Assembly (NCBI GenBank): GCA_945906115.1
Contig: CAMDQP010000005.1
Location: 1 to 26,321 of the forward strand
Source: Opitutus sp. GAS368
GTDB lineage: Bacteria; Verrucomicrobiota; Verrucomicrobiia; Opitutales; UBA953
Direction: 5' to 3'
Length of the DNA: 26,321 bases
Position numbers and translations under genes: made by a program
The notes under the pieces: generated by a model
Seen by the model: the letters and a program-made list of their open reading frames with translations, nothing else
What the model was told of the DNA's origin: nothing
Database searches by the model: none
In this document: positions 1-8,400 of the stretch, one piece after another
Layout: every line of letters starts with the position of its first letter
Position numbering within the stretch: the first letter of the stretch is position 1

Positions 1-1146
1 GGCACGGGTACGTTGACCCTGACCGGCGCTAGCACCTACACCGGAAACACGACCATCAATGCCAATACGCCCGGCATCACTGGCGCCAGTAGCGTCGTGC
101 TGGGCGTTGATAATGCCCTCCCCACTGGCACGGGCCTAATCGTCGGCACGAAGACGGGCCTCGGCAGTCCGGTGATGGACCTTAACGGCAAGAATCAGCA
201 GCTCGCCTACGTCGCCGACGGGGCGAATGTCACGGCTATCAAGTACCTCAGGATCGTCAACAACGCGGCGGGTTCCGCCTCGGTCCTGACGCTGGGCGGC
301 ACGGTTAGCCCCGGGGCGGCTTTCTCCGGTGACATCTCGAACGGCACCGGCACCATCTCGGTGGTGAAGACGGGCGGTAATACGCAGACTCTTTCAGGGT
401 CCGGCAATTTTTCCGGTGGAGTCACGGTCAACGCCGGCACGCTGCAGGTGACGGGCAGCACGGCGTTGGGTACGGGCGCGGTCGTCGTCAATAACAGCGG
501 ACAGTTATTCGTCAGAGCTTCCATCGGCAACGCCGTCACCGTCAACTCCGGCGGACGCGTTTCTGGCAATGGTCAGCTTAATCTGATCACCGTCAACTCC
601 GGTGGCGTGATTGCCGCCGCGACCTCGACCACGCAGCTGAACGCCGCGACCTTGACCACCAATGACACGGCGACGTTGGCGGGCGGCTCCGTCATCGAAT
701 GGAAGTTGAACAACGCCGCTGGCTTGGCCGGTTTCGGCTACGATACCTTCAATTTCACGACGGGCCTCGACCTGAGCACCGCATCGACTTCGAACAAGGT
801 CGTGGTGCGGATTATTTCTTTCAATAGCCCTGGCGATCTCGCCGCCGGTAATCCCCTGGCCATGAATAAGGGGTCGCTCTATACGTTCGCCTTCGCGACC
901 GCTTCCTCGGTGACGCCGCCGACGTTCGGGACCAATATCGCTGACCTGTTCACGTATGACGTCTCGCAGTTCCGTTATTCCGACGGCACGTCGTCCAACG
1001 CCGGCCTTTGGTCGATGTCCTTTGATCAAAACACGACGACGATGACGCTCACGGCAGCCGTGCCCGAGCCTTCGACCTATGGCTTGGGTCTCGGAGCGCT
1101 CCTCCTCGCGGCTGCGGCGGTCCGTCGGCGTAGGCGCAAGGCCTAA
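1..1146 (+). CDS. PEP-CTERM protein with autotransporter-associated beta-strand repeats (5' truncated)
   Basis: The reading frame is open from base 1, so the true start lies left of the window and 381 C-terminal residues are visible. Two Gly/Thr/Asn-rich stretches (bases 1-60 and about 400-610) match the autotransporter-associated beta-strand repeat, with signatures such as LTGASTYTGNTTINAN and GGVTVNAGTLQVTGS. These are predicted to fold as a right-handed beta-helix outside the cytoplasm. The C terminus, from about base 1060, is a textbook PEP-CTERM sorting signal: VPEPSTYGLG, then a short Ala/Leu-rich membrane segment, then RRRRRKA. Proteins of this type are exported and processed by an exosortase. 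Role, probably cell surface or matrix, is inferred; no enzymatic domain is visible. It ends 13 bases from the end of the convergent permease gene, with no hairpin terminator between them. Confidence 0.9.
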   Translation, partial: GTGTLTLTGASTYTGNTTINANTPGITGASSVVLGVDNALPTGTGLIVGTKTGLGSPVMDLNGKNQQLAYVADGANVTAIKYLRIVNNAAGSASVLTLGGTVSPGAAFSGDISNGTGTISVVKTGGNTQTLSGSGNFSGGVTVNAGTLQVTGSTALGTGAVVVNNSGQLFVRASIGNAVTVNSGGRVSGNGQLNLITVNSGGVIAAATSTTQLNAATLTTNDTATLAGGSVIEWKLNNAAGLAGFGYDTFNFTTGLDLSTASTSNKVVVRIISFNSPGDLAAGNPLAMNKGSLYTFAFATASSVTPPTFGTNIADLFTYDVSQFRYSDGTSSNAGLWSMSFDQNTTTMTLTAAVPEPSTYGLGLGALLLAAAAVRRRRRKA

Positions 1147-1159
1147 GTCGAAAGACAGG

Positions 1160-2857
1160 TTATTCCCCTCCTAGTCCGCCGCGCTTGCCGCTGAGCAACG
1201 AGGCGCCGATGAGCGCAGCCGAGAGGAACGCCATGGACCAGACGCCGAGAGCCGCGGCCAGTTGCGGTCCGTCACCGAGCGCGCTCATGAGGGAGAAGGT
1301 CGCCTTGGTGATCGGGAAATGCTCCGCGCGCTGGGCGAGAATCAGGCTGTCGCTCACCTCGAGCATCGAGAAGGCGAACGCCAGCACGCCGCCGGCGGCG
1401 AGGTGCGCCCCGAGTAAGGGCAGGGAGATCCGGCGCAGGGTGGACCAGCCCGAGGCTCCCATGGAACGCGCGGCCTGCTCGAGCACGGGGTCGCACTGTT
1501 GGAGACCAGCAATCGCCGCTCGCGTCACGTAAGGTAGACGTCGGACGGCGTAAGCGAGCGCGAGGAGTAGAAGCGGGCTGCCGCCGGCGCCAACGAGCAT
1601 GGCGAAGGGTTTGCCTTCCTGGGACAGCGACAGATAGCCGAAAGCCAACACGAGACCCGGCACGGCGAGCGGCAACATCGTGAGGGTGTCGAGCAGATGG
1701 CGGATGCGCAGGTCGGATCGGGCGATGACCCACGCGGCGGCGACACCCATGACCACCGCGATGGCGGTGGCGAGGCCGGCGTAGGATAGGCTGTTCTGGA
1801 TTGAAGGCACGACCAAGGCGCTGCCGAGCGCTTCCTGCCAGTGTGCCAGCGTCAGTTCGGCCGGTAGCACGGAGTTATGCCAATGGCCGGAGACCGACAT
1901 GAGGATCACGCCGAGGTGCGGAAGGCAGGCCAATGCCGCGATGCCGGCGAAGAGCCCGCTGCATGCCCACCCGCGCCAGCCGAGCAGCGGCTGCGGGGTC
2001 GAGCGCAGACTCGGGCGGGGCGCGGCGCCGTGCCGGCCGCTGCCGAACAAGAGCTTCGAGGCGAGAAAGACGCCGCTGGCCACGACCAGCACGATGGTGG
2101 TAAGCGCGTAGGGCAGCGGATTACGGTCGAGGTTCTTGATGCCGTCCAGGATCTGCACCGGCGCCACGCGGGGGAAGTCGAAGACGAGTGGCACGCCGAG
2201 CTCCGTGAAGGCCCAGATGAAGACGAGCGCTCCGCCAGCGAACAGTCCCGGGGTGATGATGGGCAGAGTCACCCGCGTGAGCCGCCGCCAAGGCGAACAG
2301 CCGAGGTTGGCCGCGGCCTGCTCCATGGCTGGATCCATCTGCGCCAACGCGGCGGCGAGGTTGAGGTAGAGAATCGGATACAGGTGGAGCGCGTTCATCA
2401 CGACGATCCCGAGCAGCCGGTTCTCGGCCATCCAGTCACGTGGGTGCAGTGGATCCATCCAGCCCAGTCCGGCCAGCACAGCGTTAAACGAACCCTCCGT
2501 TCCGAGGATGCACTTGATGCCGATGGCGCCCACGAAAGGCGGCAGGATCATCGGTACGAGCAGCGCCAGCGCGAGGAAGCCCCGGCCAGGGAAGCTATAG
2601 CGGTGATTGAGCAGCGCGAGGGGTAGGGCGAGTAGGCCCGCGACGACCGTGCTGGCTAATCCGAGGAGCAAGGCGTTGGTGAGCCCGTCGCGGTATAGCG
2701 GGTCGCGTAATACGGCGAGGACGTAGCCGAACGTGAAGCCGCCGTCGAGCGGGTCGACGAACGCTTCACGCAAGACGCAGAAGGCGGGGTAGAGGAAGCC
2801 GACGGCGAGCAGGAGCCCGACGGCGGCGCAGAGGATCCAAGCGGTACGGCGGTCCAT
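1160..2857 (-). CDS. ABC importer permease, two fused permease domains (iron(III)-type)
   Basis: A 565-residue integral membrane protein with about twelve hydrophobic segments arranged as two binding-protein-dependent permease domains. Each domain carries the EAA-type loop that docks on the ATPase: around residues 179-210 (EQAAANLGCSPW, then TLPIITPG) and 460-490 (EQAARSMGASGW, then SLPLLGAH). This fused layout is typical of the FbpB/SfuB iron(III) permeases and of related ThiP-like transporters, so the transported substrate is inferred from resemblance only. The start ATG lies one base downstream of the stop of the substrate-binding protein gene, so the two are almost certainly translationally linked. 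It is the last gene of the five-gene run and finishes close to the end of the convergent PEP-CTERM gene. Confidence 0.9.
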   Translation of the reverse strand: MDRRTAWILCAAVGLLLAVGFLYPAFCVLREAFVDPLDGGFTFGYVLAVLRDPLYRDGLTNALLLGLASTVVAGLLALPLALLNHRYSFPGRGFLALALLVPMILPPFVGAIGIKCILGTEGSFNAVLAGLGWMDPLHPRDWMAENRLLGIVVMNALHLYPILYLNLAAALAQMDPAMEQAAANLGCSPWRRLTRVTLPIITPGLFAGGALVFIWAFTELGVPLVFDFPRVAPVQILDGIKNLDRNPLPYALTTIVLVVASGVFLASKLLFGSGRHGAAPRPSLRSTPQPLLGWRGWACSGLFAGIAALACLPHLGVILMSVSGHWHNSVLPAELTLAHWQEALGSALVVPSIQNSLSYAGLATAIAVVMGVAAAWVIARSDLRIRHLLDTLTMLPLAVPGLVLAFGYLSLSQEGKPFAMLVGAGGSPLLLLALAYAVRRLPYVTRAAIAGLQQCDPVLEQAARSMGASGWSTLRRISLPLLGAHLAAGGVLAFAFSMLEVSDSLILAQRAEHFPITKATFSLMSALGDGPQLAAALGVWSMAFLSAALIGASLLSGKRGGLGGE

Positions 2858-2858
2858 A

Positions 2859-4340
2859 TCAGCGCTTCTCTTGGTGTTGGCGGGCGAGTTCCGCCGCGCG
2901 GCGGTAGTTCTCGCGGAAGATGGCGCCGAGTTCCGTCATGCGTCGGGCCGAGACAAGGGCGTCTCGGCTTTCGAGTCCGGGATCGCCTTCGCCGCCGGCG
3001 CGATAAGGCAGGGCGCTGACGTCGCCCATGACGGCCAAAGCGTCCGCTGGCATGCCGGCCTTGATGATCTCGGCCCAGGCTTCTTTGAGTTCCTCATGTG
3101 TGTCGATACACATCACGCGCACCGCACGGCGGATGGTCCCAAACGAAGCGGCGGTGAGCTCGGGGCGGTATTGGAGATGGTCGGTGCCGACGTAGGGCGA
3201 TAGGGCGGCGCGTTCCGGCGGCAGGGACGCGTAGGTGTCGCGGCGGACGGGCGGGCGGAAGAGCTCGCGATCGCGCGGTCCGTGCGTGGCACCGACAGGC
3301 GAACTCCAGAGCGCCTGGCCTGCGGGGCTGAGCACGAATTCGACGAAGGACTGGGCCAGTTCCTGTTCAGGCGCGCCGCGTAGGACGCCGATGGGGTCGC
3401 CGCTCACGGTCGTGCCGCCGGCGGGGGCGGTCCAGATGAGACGCACGTCATTAGGCCGGTTGACCTGATGGGCGAAGGCGGCCCCGTAATAATCCACGCA
3501 CATGCCAGCGACCGCGTTGCCGTCGGCGACATCGAGCGGTATTTTGGTGGAGCTGTCAGAGAAGTAGCGAGCGTTGGCCGACATCCGTTGCACTAGGCGG
3601 AAGCCGTCCGTCCAGCCCAGCGCGAGGCGGTCTTTTTCCGGGAGCGCTGCCCGCTCGGGTGCCTGCAGGCTGTGCTGGATCTCGGCCTGGATGATGAGCT
3701 CGAACGCTCGCGCCACGGAGCCGCTCTTGGTGGGATCGGCGAGGGCCAACTGTCCACGGAGACGTGGGTCGGCGAGGTCCGCCCAGCGGACGGGGTCCGG
3801 CAGGCCGTTGGCGCGCCAGCGCGTCGGCGCCCAGCAGATGCCGAAGCGTGAAAGGCAGGAGGAGCTCCAAGTCTTATCCTTGGCCCACAGGCGCTCGCCG
3901 GTGAAGAATTCCGGAATCGGTCCGCCCGTCGCGAACCACTCCGGGTGTCGCGTGAACGCGCGGAGCGGCAAGAGGCGCCCCTTCTTGGCTTGGCTGGCGA
4001 AGTCTGGTTCGCCGCCTCCGAAGAAGACATCGACGCCGATGCCCGCCCGCTTTTCTTCGTCCGCCGCCTTGAAGCCGGCGTCCAGCATCAGGCGGATTTC
4101 GGAGGTCCCGCCGGGACTGCGCCAATCGATGTACACATCCTCGCCGTGCGCCGCGCGCCAGTGGCGGGAGAAGGCTTCCGAGAATTCCCGTCGGATCGTT
4201 TCGCTGTGTGGCGTGAAGACGATGAGGCGCCGCGTGCCGGGCGCCGGGCGCTGGGTCGTGTCCTTGCGCAGCAGCATGGGCAAGGCGATCAGCAGCGCCA
4301 GTACGCCCAAAGTAATCCACCATGCACGGGTCGACTTCAT
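2859..4340 (-). CDS. ABC importer substrate-binding protein, family 1 (iron(III)-type)
   Basis: 493 residues beginning with a basic stub and one hydrophobic segment (about residues 7-24) followed by RKD. This looks more like an uncleaved membrane anchor than a classical cleaved signal, and no lipobox Cys is visible. The body has features of family 1 solute-binding proteins of the Fe(III) group: a RLIVFTPHS strand near the N terminus, LSRFGICW, and a WADLADPRLRGQLALADPTKSGS-like region in the centre (first 20 residues or fewer quoted elsewhere are shorter). It would capture the substrate outside the inner membrane and hand it to the permease. It is longer than usual because of a C-terminal extension of roughly 100 residues ending in a charged helix. 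The start codon shares the ATGA overlap (4337-4340) with the ATPase stop. Substrate is not determined by sequence alone. Confidence 0.85.
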   Translation of the reverse strand: MKSTRAWWITLGVLALLIALPMLLRKDTTQRPAPGTRRLIVFTPHSETIRREFSEAFSRHWRAAHGEDVYIDWRSPGGTSEIRLMLDAGFKAADEEKRAGIGVDVFFGGGEPDFASQAKKGRLLPLRAFTRHPEWFATGGPIPEFFTGERLWAKDKTWSSSCLSRFGICWAPTRWRANGLPDPVRWADLADPRLRGQLALADPTKSGSVARAFELIIQAEIQHSLQAPERAALPEKDRLALGWTDGFRLVQRMSANARYFSDSSTKIPLDVADGNAVAGMCVDYYGAAFAHQVNRPNDVRLIWTAPAGGTTVSGDPIGVLRGAPEQELAQSFVEFVLSPAGQALWSSPVGATHGPRDRELFRPPVRRDTYASLPPERAALSPYVGTDHLQYRPELTAASFGTIRRAVRVMCIDTHEELKEAWAEIIKAGMPADALAVMGDVSALPYRAGGEGDPGLESRDALVSARRMTELGAIFRENYRRAAELARQHQEKR

Positions 4341-5416
4341 TTCCGCGGAAGTACCACAACGTCCGAGGTGGCGACGGCGACGGTGAGTTCATGGCCGGTC
4401 GTCAGGTCGCCCGGCGGATTGATGATGACGATGCGCAGTAGGCCCAGTTCGGTCCGCAAGGTGAGCTGCGCCCGCTGTCCGAGGTAGATCTTTTCGACGA
4501 CGACACCGGTCACCGCATTGGCCTCTCCGATGTTCGCCGGCCGCCAGGCTTCGGGGCGGACCGAAAGTTCTGCGAGCTGTCCGGCCGTGGCTTTCTGGTG
4601 CGGGTCGCCGAGGATGCCGGTGAGGACCCCGGCGGCGGAACGCACAGAGACCGAGGCCCCGTCTTGTCCGATGATCTCGACGGCGAGTAGGTTGGTCTCG
4701 CCGATGAAGCGGGCTACTTCCGATGTCACGGGTCGACGATAGACTTCCTCGGGGGTACCGACTTGGGCGACGCGGCCGCGGCTCAGGATCGCCATGCGGT
4801 CCGCCATGGCCAAGGCTTCCTCCTGGTCATGCGTCACGTATACGGCGGTGAGGCCATTCTCTTTCACGATGCGCCGGATCTCTTGGCGCATCTCGACGCG
4901 TAGCTGGGCGTCGAGGTTCGAGAGCGGTTCGTCTAATAGCAGGCAGCGAGGGCGGACGACTAAGGCGCGGGCGAGGGCGACGCGTTGCTGCTGGCCGCCC
5001 GAAAGTTGGTCGATGGAACGGTCGCCCAGCCCATCGAGGCGGACGGAGGCCAAAGCTTCGAGTACGCGTCGGTCGCGTTCGGGGGCGGGGACCTTACGTT
5101 CCACGAGCCCGAAGGCGATGTTCTCCGACACACTCAGGTGCGGCCACAGGGCGTAGCTCTGGAAGACCATGGCGGTCTCGCGAAGATGGGGTGCGAGGTC
5201 CGTCACATCGCGATCGCCGAAGAAGATCGCGCCGGAGGTTGGGAAGTCCAGACCGGCCAGGCAGCGCAGTAGCGTCGTCTTGCCGCAGCCGGAGGGACCG
5301 AGCAGGAAGAAAAACTCCCCGGGCGCAATCGTCAGGCTTACGTCGTCGAGGACCGTCAACGGTCCCGTCGGGGTGGGGAAGGTCTTGCGGATAGACCGGA
5401 GGCTGAGCGTTTCCAT
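4337..5416 (-). CDS. ABC importer ATPase, CUT1/FbpC-like with TOBE domain
   Basis: 359 residues with all motifs of an active ABC ATPase: Walker A GPSGCGKTT (residues 40-48), Q-loop Gln at 86 in VFQSYAL, signature LSGGQQQR (138-145), Walker B CLLLDEP (158-164), D-loop SNLDA, and the switch His in VTHDQEEAL. The C-terminal third (about 250-359) is a TOBE-like regulatory domain with SVRPEAW. The frame stays open upstream to 5818, but that part lies over the 3' end of the cassette gene. The ATG at 5416 starts METLSLRSIRKTF, exactly where family similarity begins, and falls 7 bases after the upstream stop. It energises the importer whose binding protein and permease follow directly. Iron(III)-type by organisation; the exact substrate is inferred. 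Confidence 0.92.
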   Translation of the reverse strand: METLSLRSIRKTFPTPTGPLTVLDDVSLTIAPGEFFFLLGPSGCGKTTLLRCLAGLDFPTSGAIFFGDRDVTDLAPHLRETAMVFQSYALWPHLSVSENIAFGLVERKVPAPERDRRVLEALASVRLDGLGDRSIDQLSGGQQQRVALARALVVRPRCLLLDEPLSNLDAQLRVEMRQEIRRIVKENGLTAVYVTHDQEEALAMADRMAILSRGRVAQVGTPEEVYRRPVTSEVARFIGETNLLAVEIIGQDGASVSVRSAAGVLTGILGDPHQKATAGQLAELSVRPEAWRPANIGEANAVTGVVVEKIYLGQRAQLTLRTELGLLRIVIINPPGDLTTGHELTVAVATSDVVVLPRK

Positions 5417-5423
5417 GGGATGA

Positions 5424-8400
5424 TCAGATTTCAGAGGGCGAGAGCCAGCGGAAGGATAGGATGATGTAGCGACGCCCCAGCAGCACGTTGACCGGCAGGC
5501 GGCCGGTATCTCGCAGACGATCGTGAGGGGCGGTCGCGGGGTCGATGTAGTTCGGGGAGCGCTGCACGACCAGTTCGAGCACCGCCCCTTGACCAGGCCC
5601 CATGTCTTCGTCGGCCTCGCCGTAGGCCCGGATCTTGAACGTGTCGGAGCGCGTCGCCAGCGCCGGACCAAGCGCCTGTAGGAGGTCGCCTTGGAAGAGG
5701 CAGCCATTGGCGCCAAAGCCAGAGTGGGTCCGGTTGACATTATCGGTGTCGAGGATCTCCACGTTGCGGAAATAGAGTCCCGGAGGCATCCCGGTGCGGC
5801 CGCCAGCGACGCCGCCATTGGTCCAGTTGTGCGAGACGGATGGGTCGATCATTTTCGCGCTAGATCCGCTGGGCATCTTCGCGAGGGTTTCGGAACCGAG
5901 GGCCTTATCGGCGCGCGCGATAGCCGATTCCAAGGTGCCTGACCGGAACATCCAGCGGGCGTTTTGTGCCGTGACGGGCAGCGTGGTGTCTACGGCGGTG
6001 TTTTCGATCTGGTAATAGGAGTTATTCGCCGATGCGGTCGTCCCGACGAGGGCTCCGGCTTTCTTGGTCGGACCGAGGAAGCGGTTCACAAACTCACAGA
6101 GACCGAGGAAAGGTGTCCCCGGACTCTGGGCGGCGGGGAAGCCGAGGAAGCGGCGGGCGGCGGGCGGGTACTCCTGATCGCGCTCCGTGCGCTGGAGGAA
6201 TTTTGCCCGGGCCTTCACTTCGGCGACCGTCGCGACCGCGAGCGCCCGGATCTGCGTATCCGAAAGGTTGGCGTAGCCATTCCAATAGGCGGCGTCGGCG
6301 ATGTTCCGGGTAGCGGGCACCTGCGTTGAGTCGCCGATAATGCGGGGCACGCGGGCATTGTTCGTCGCCGCGGGCGAATTCGCAGCCTGCGACCCAAGGG
6401 CCAAGCCCTTCAGCGAGCCATAGAGTCCCGTCCAGGCTTCGACCGAGGTGGAGTTCACGTTGAAGGCGCCGACGTTAAGCAGGTAACTCGAGAAACGACG
6501 GTAACCATCCGGCGCTGCTCCCGTACTATCCGTGAGGAAGCCGTTGGCGAGGAGGGCGTTGGCGGAGGCACTGTCGTTCGGGAATAAAGTCATGCGCGGA
6601 TTGGCCAGCTTGCCCGTGCCCGCCGCAAAGTCGGTCATGACCTGCGAGAGGGTCTTCGCGCGGACGGCGTTGTAGTTACCGGTACGTGAGCCGTCGCTGA
6701 GCACCGGCGCGGCGCCCGAGAAGAAAAAGCTGTCCCAGAGGGCGTTGTTCATGAGGTAACTCATGTCGCCGAAGGTGTGTCCGCTGATGTAGCTCGCGTT
6801 GGTGTGCGGCGTCCCATGCGTCCAGCTCTTGTCGAGGGGCACGACCATCGAGGGGAAGGAATTACCCACCGTGCGATAGGGCATCCAGTCCCACGGCGTG
6901 AGATTCGCGTGCATGAACTGACCGAGCGAGACCGGCGCGGCCACGGGGACTTCGACCGCCATCGTGGAGCTCAGGCCGCTCACGCCATGTGAAGGGCCGC
7001 CGAGCCCGTTGGCACCGTTCGCTTTCGCGGCGTCGATCTGCAACAGGTTGCTCCAGGAGGTGGTCGAGCCGTTGAGGGCCAGTTCGTCGCCCCCAAAGAG
7101 CTGAGTGCGCAGGCTCGCCATGCCGATGCCGGGGAGTCCGTTGAGCGCCGGATTGGAAGAGGTCTGGGGCAGGGGGTTGCTGAAGAGCCAGGCCGGGTGG
7201 GCGGCCGGCACGGGATTGGACACGGCTGCAAGCCAGGAGAGCGCGGCGCGATTGTAACTGGTGGTACGGGCGGTGTCCGCGACGCGGGCGCGCGTGTCGA
7301 AGGCCGCGATCACCGGCCCCGGCGCGATCTCGGCGATGGTGCGAATCGAGGACACCGGGCCGATGAGGACCGGGTTCGTCACGCTGCCGGCGTCGCCGAG
7401 GTGCGTGGCGTTGAACCCACTGCCGCCAGCGTTGATGTAGTGCGCGTAGCTGGCGAGCGAGTTGTTACGGCTCGTCCCGAGCACTTCACCTGCCCCGAGG
7501 TCTTGGCCATCGGCGCTCACGGTGTCGTCTTTCAAGCTCTTCTTCCAGCCCGAGTTAAGATAGATCCAGTGGTGCCAATACATCGAGCTTGTCAGGTCGA
7601 TCCAGCATTTCACCTGATCGGCCGCCGTGAAAAGGTAAGGTGCGGCTACGCTAGAGAGGCGGATGTCGGTGTGGAAGCCGCCGGTGAAAAAGAACCCGCG
7701 CTGCATGTTCAGGATTGGGATGTTTGCGGCGTCGAGGGACTTACCTAGCGTCGACGCGTCTACGAGGTCCTTCGTGGTGAAGACGGCGAACTCGCCGGGT
7801 TCCAGGGTGGTCGCCGGCACGACCGCGACGAGATTCTCGGCGTTGGCGCCGGTCGAGGCAGAGGAAGCCGCCTTGAAATCGAACAAGGAATCGAAAAGCC
7901 TGGGGGTCGCGGTCGGGTTGAACGCCAGCGACGGATTATTACTGACATGGGTGAAAATCTGCAGGCGCATCTGGTCAAACTGCGAGAATGAGATCTTCAG
8001 CCCGCCTTTGATGCGTGGATCTGGTTCGCCCGCCGTCGGCTCCTTCAGCTTCAGCTGGACGTTGTAGGGGTTGTGGATGACCAAGATTGGGGTGCAGACC
8101 AACTTGAGCGTGTAGTTGGCACCCGACTGCACGGTACGCAGGGAGAACACCATCGAGAAGCGGTGGACCGCGGGCATGTAAGCGCCGCGCACCGGACGGG
8201 GGATGAAACGCCCGACGCCGTGGCCGGTCAGGTCGCCGCCCTTGAGTCCGTTCACCCAGCCGAGCGGGTCGGGGGTCGAGTCGTAGAAGTCGGTGTAGGG
8301 AGAGGTGACCTTGCCTCCGCCGGACCAGAGGGCGTTATCCAGATCGTAGCGCGCGTACTTGGCTATCCGGTAGCCGCCTTTGTCGAACTGGTTGGTGTTG

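Noticed and set aside
1..1146. Classical type V autotransporter
   Set aside because: The beta-strand repeats resemble passenger domains, but the C terminus is a PEP-CTERM signal and no barrel domain is present.
5417..5818. Upstream in-frame extension of the ABC ATPase
   Set aside because: It lies over the 3' end of the cassette A gene, and ATPase family similarity begins only at the ATG at 5416.
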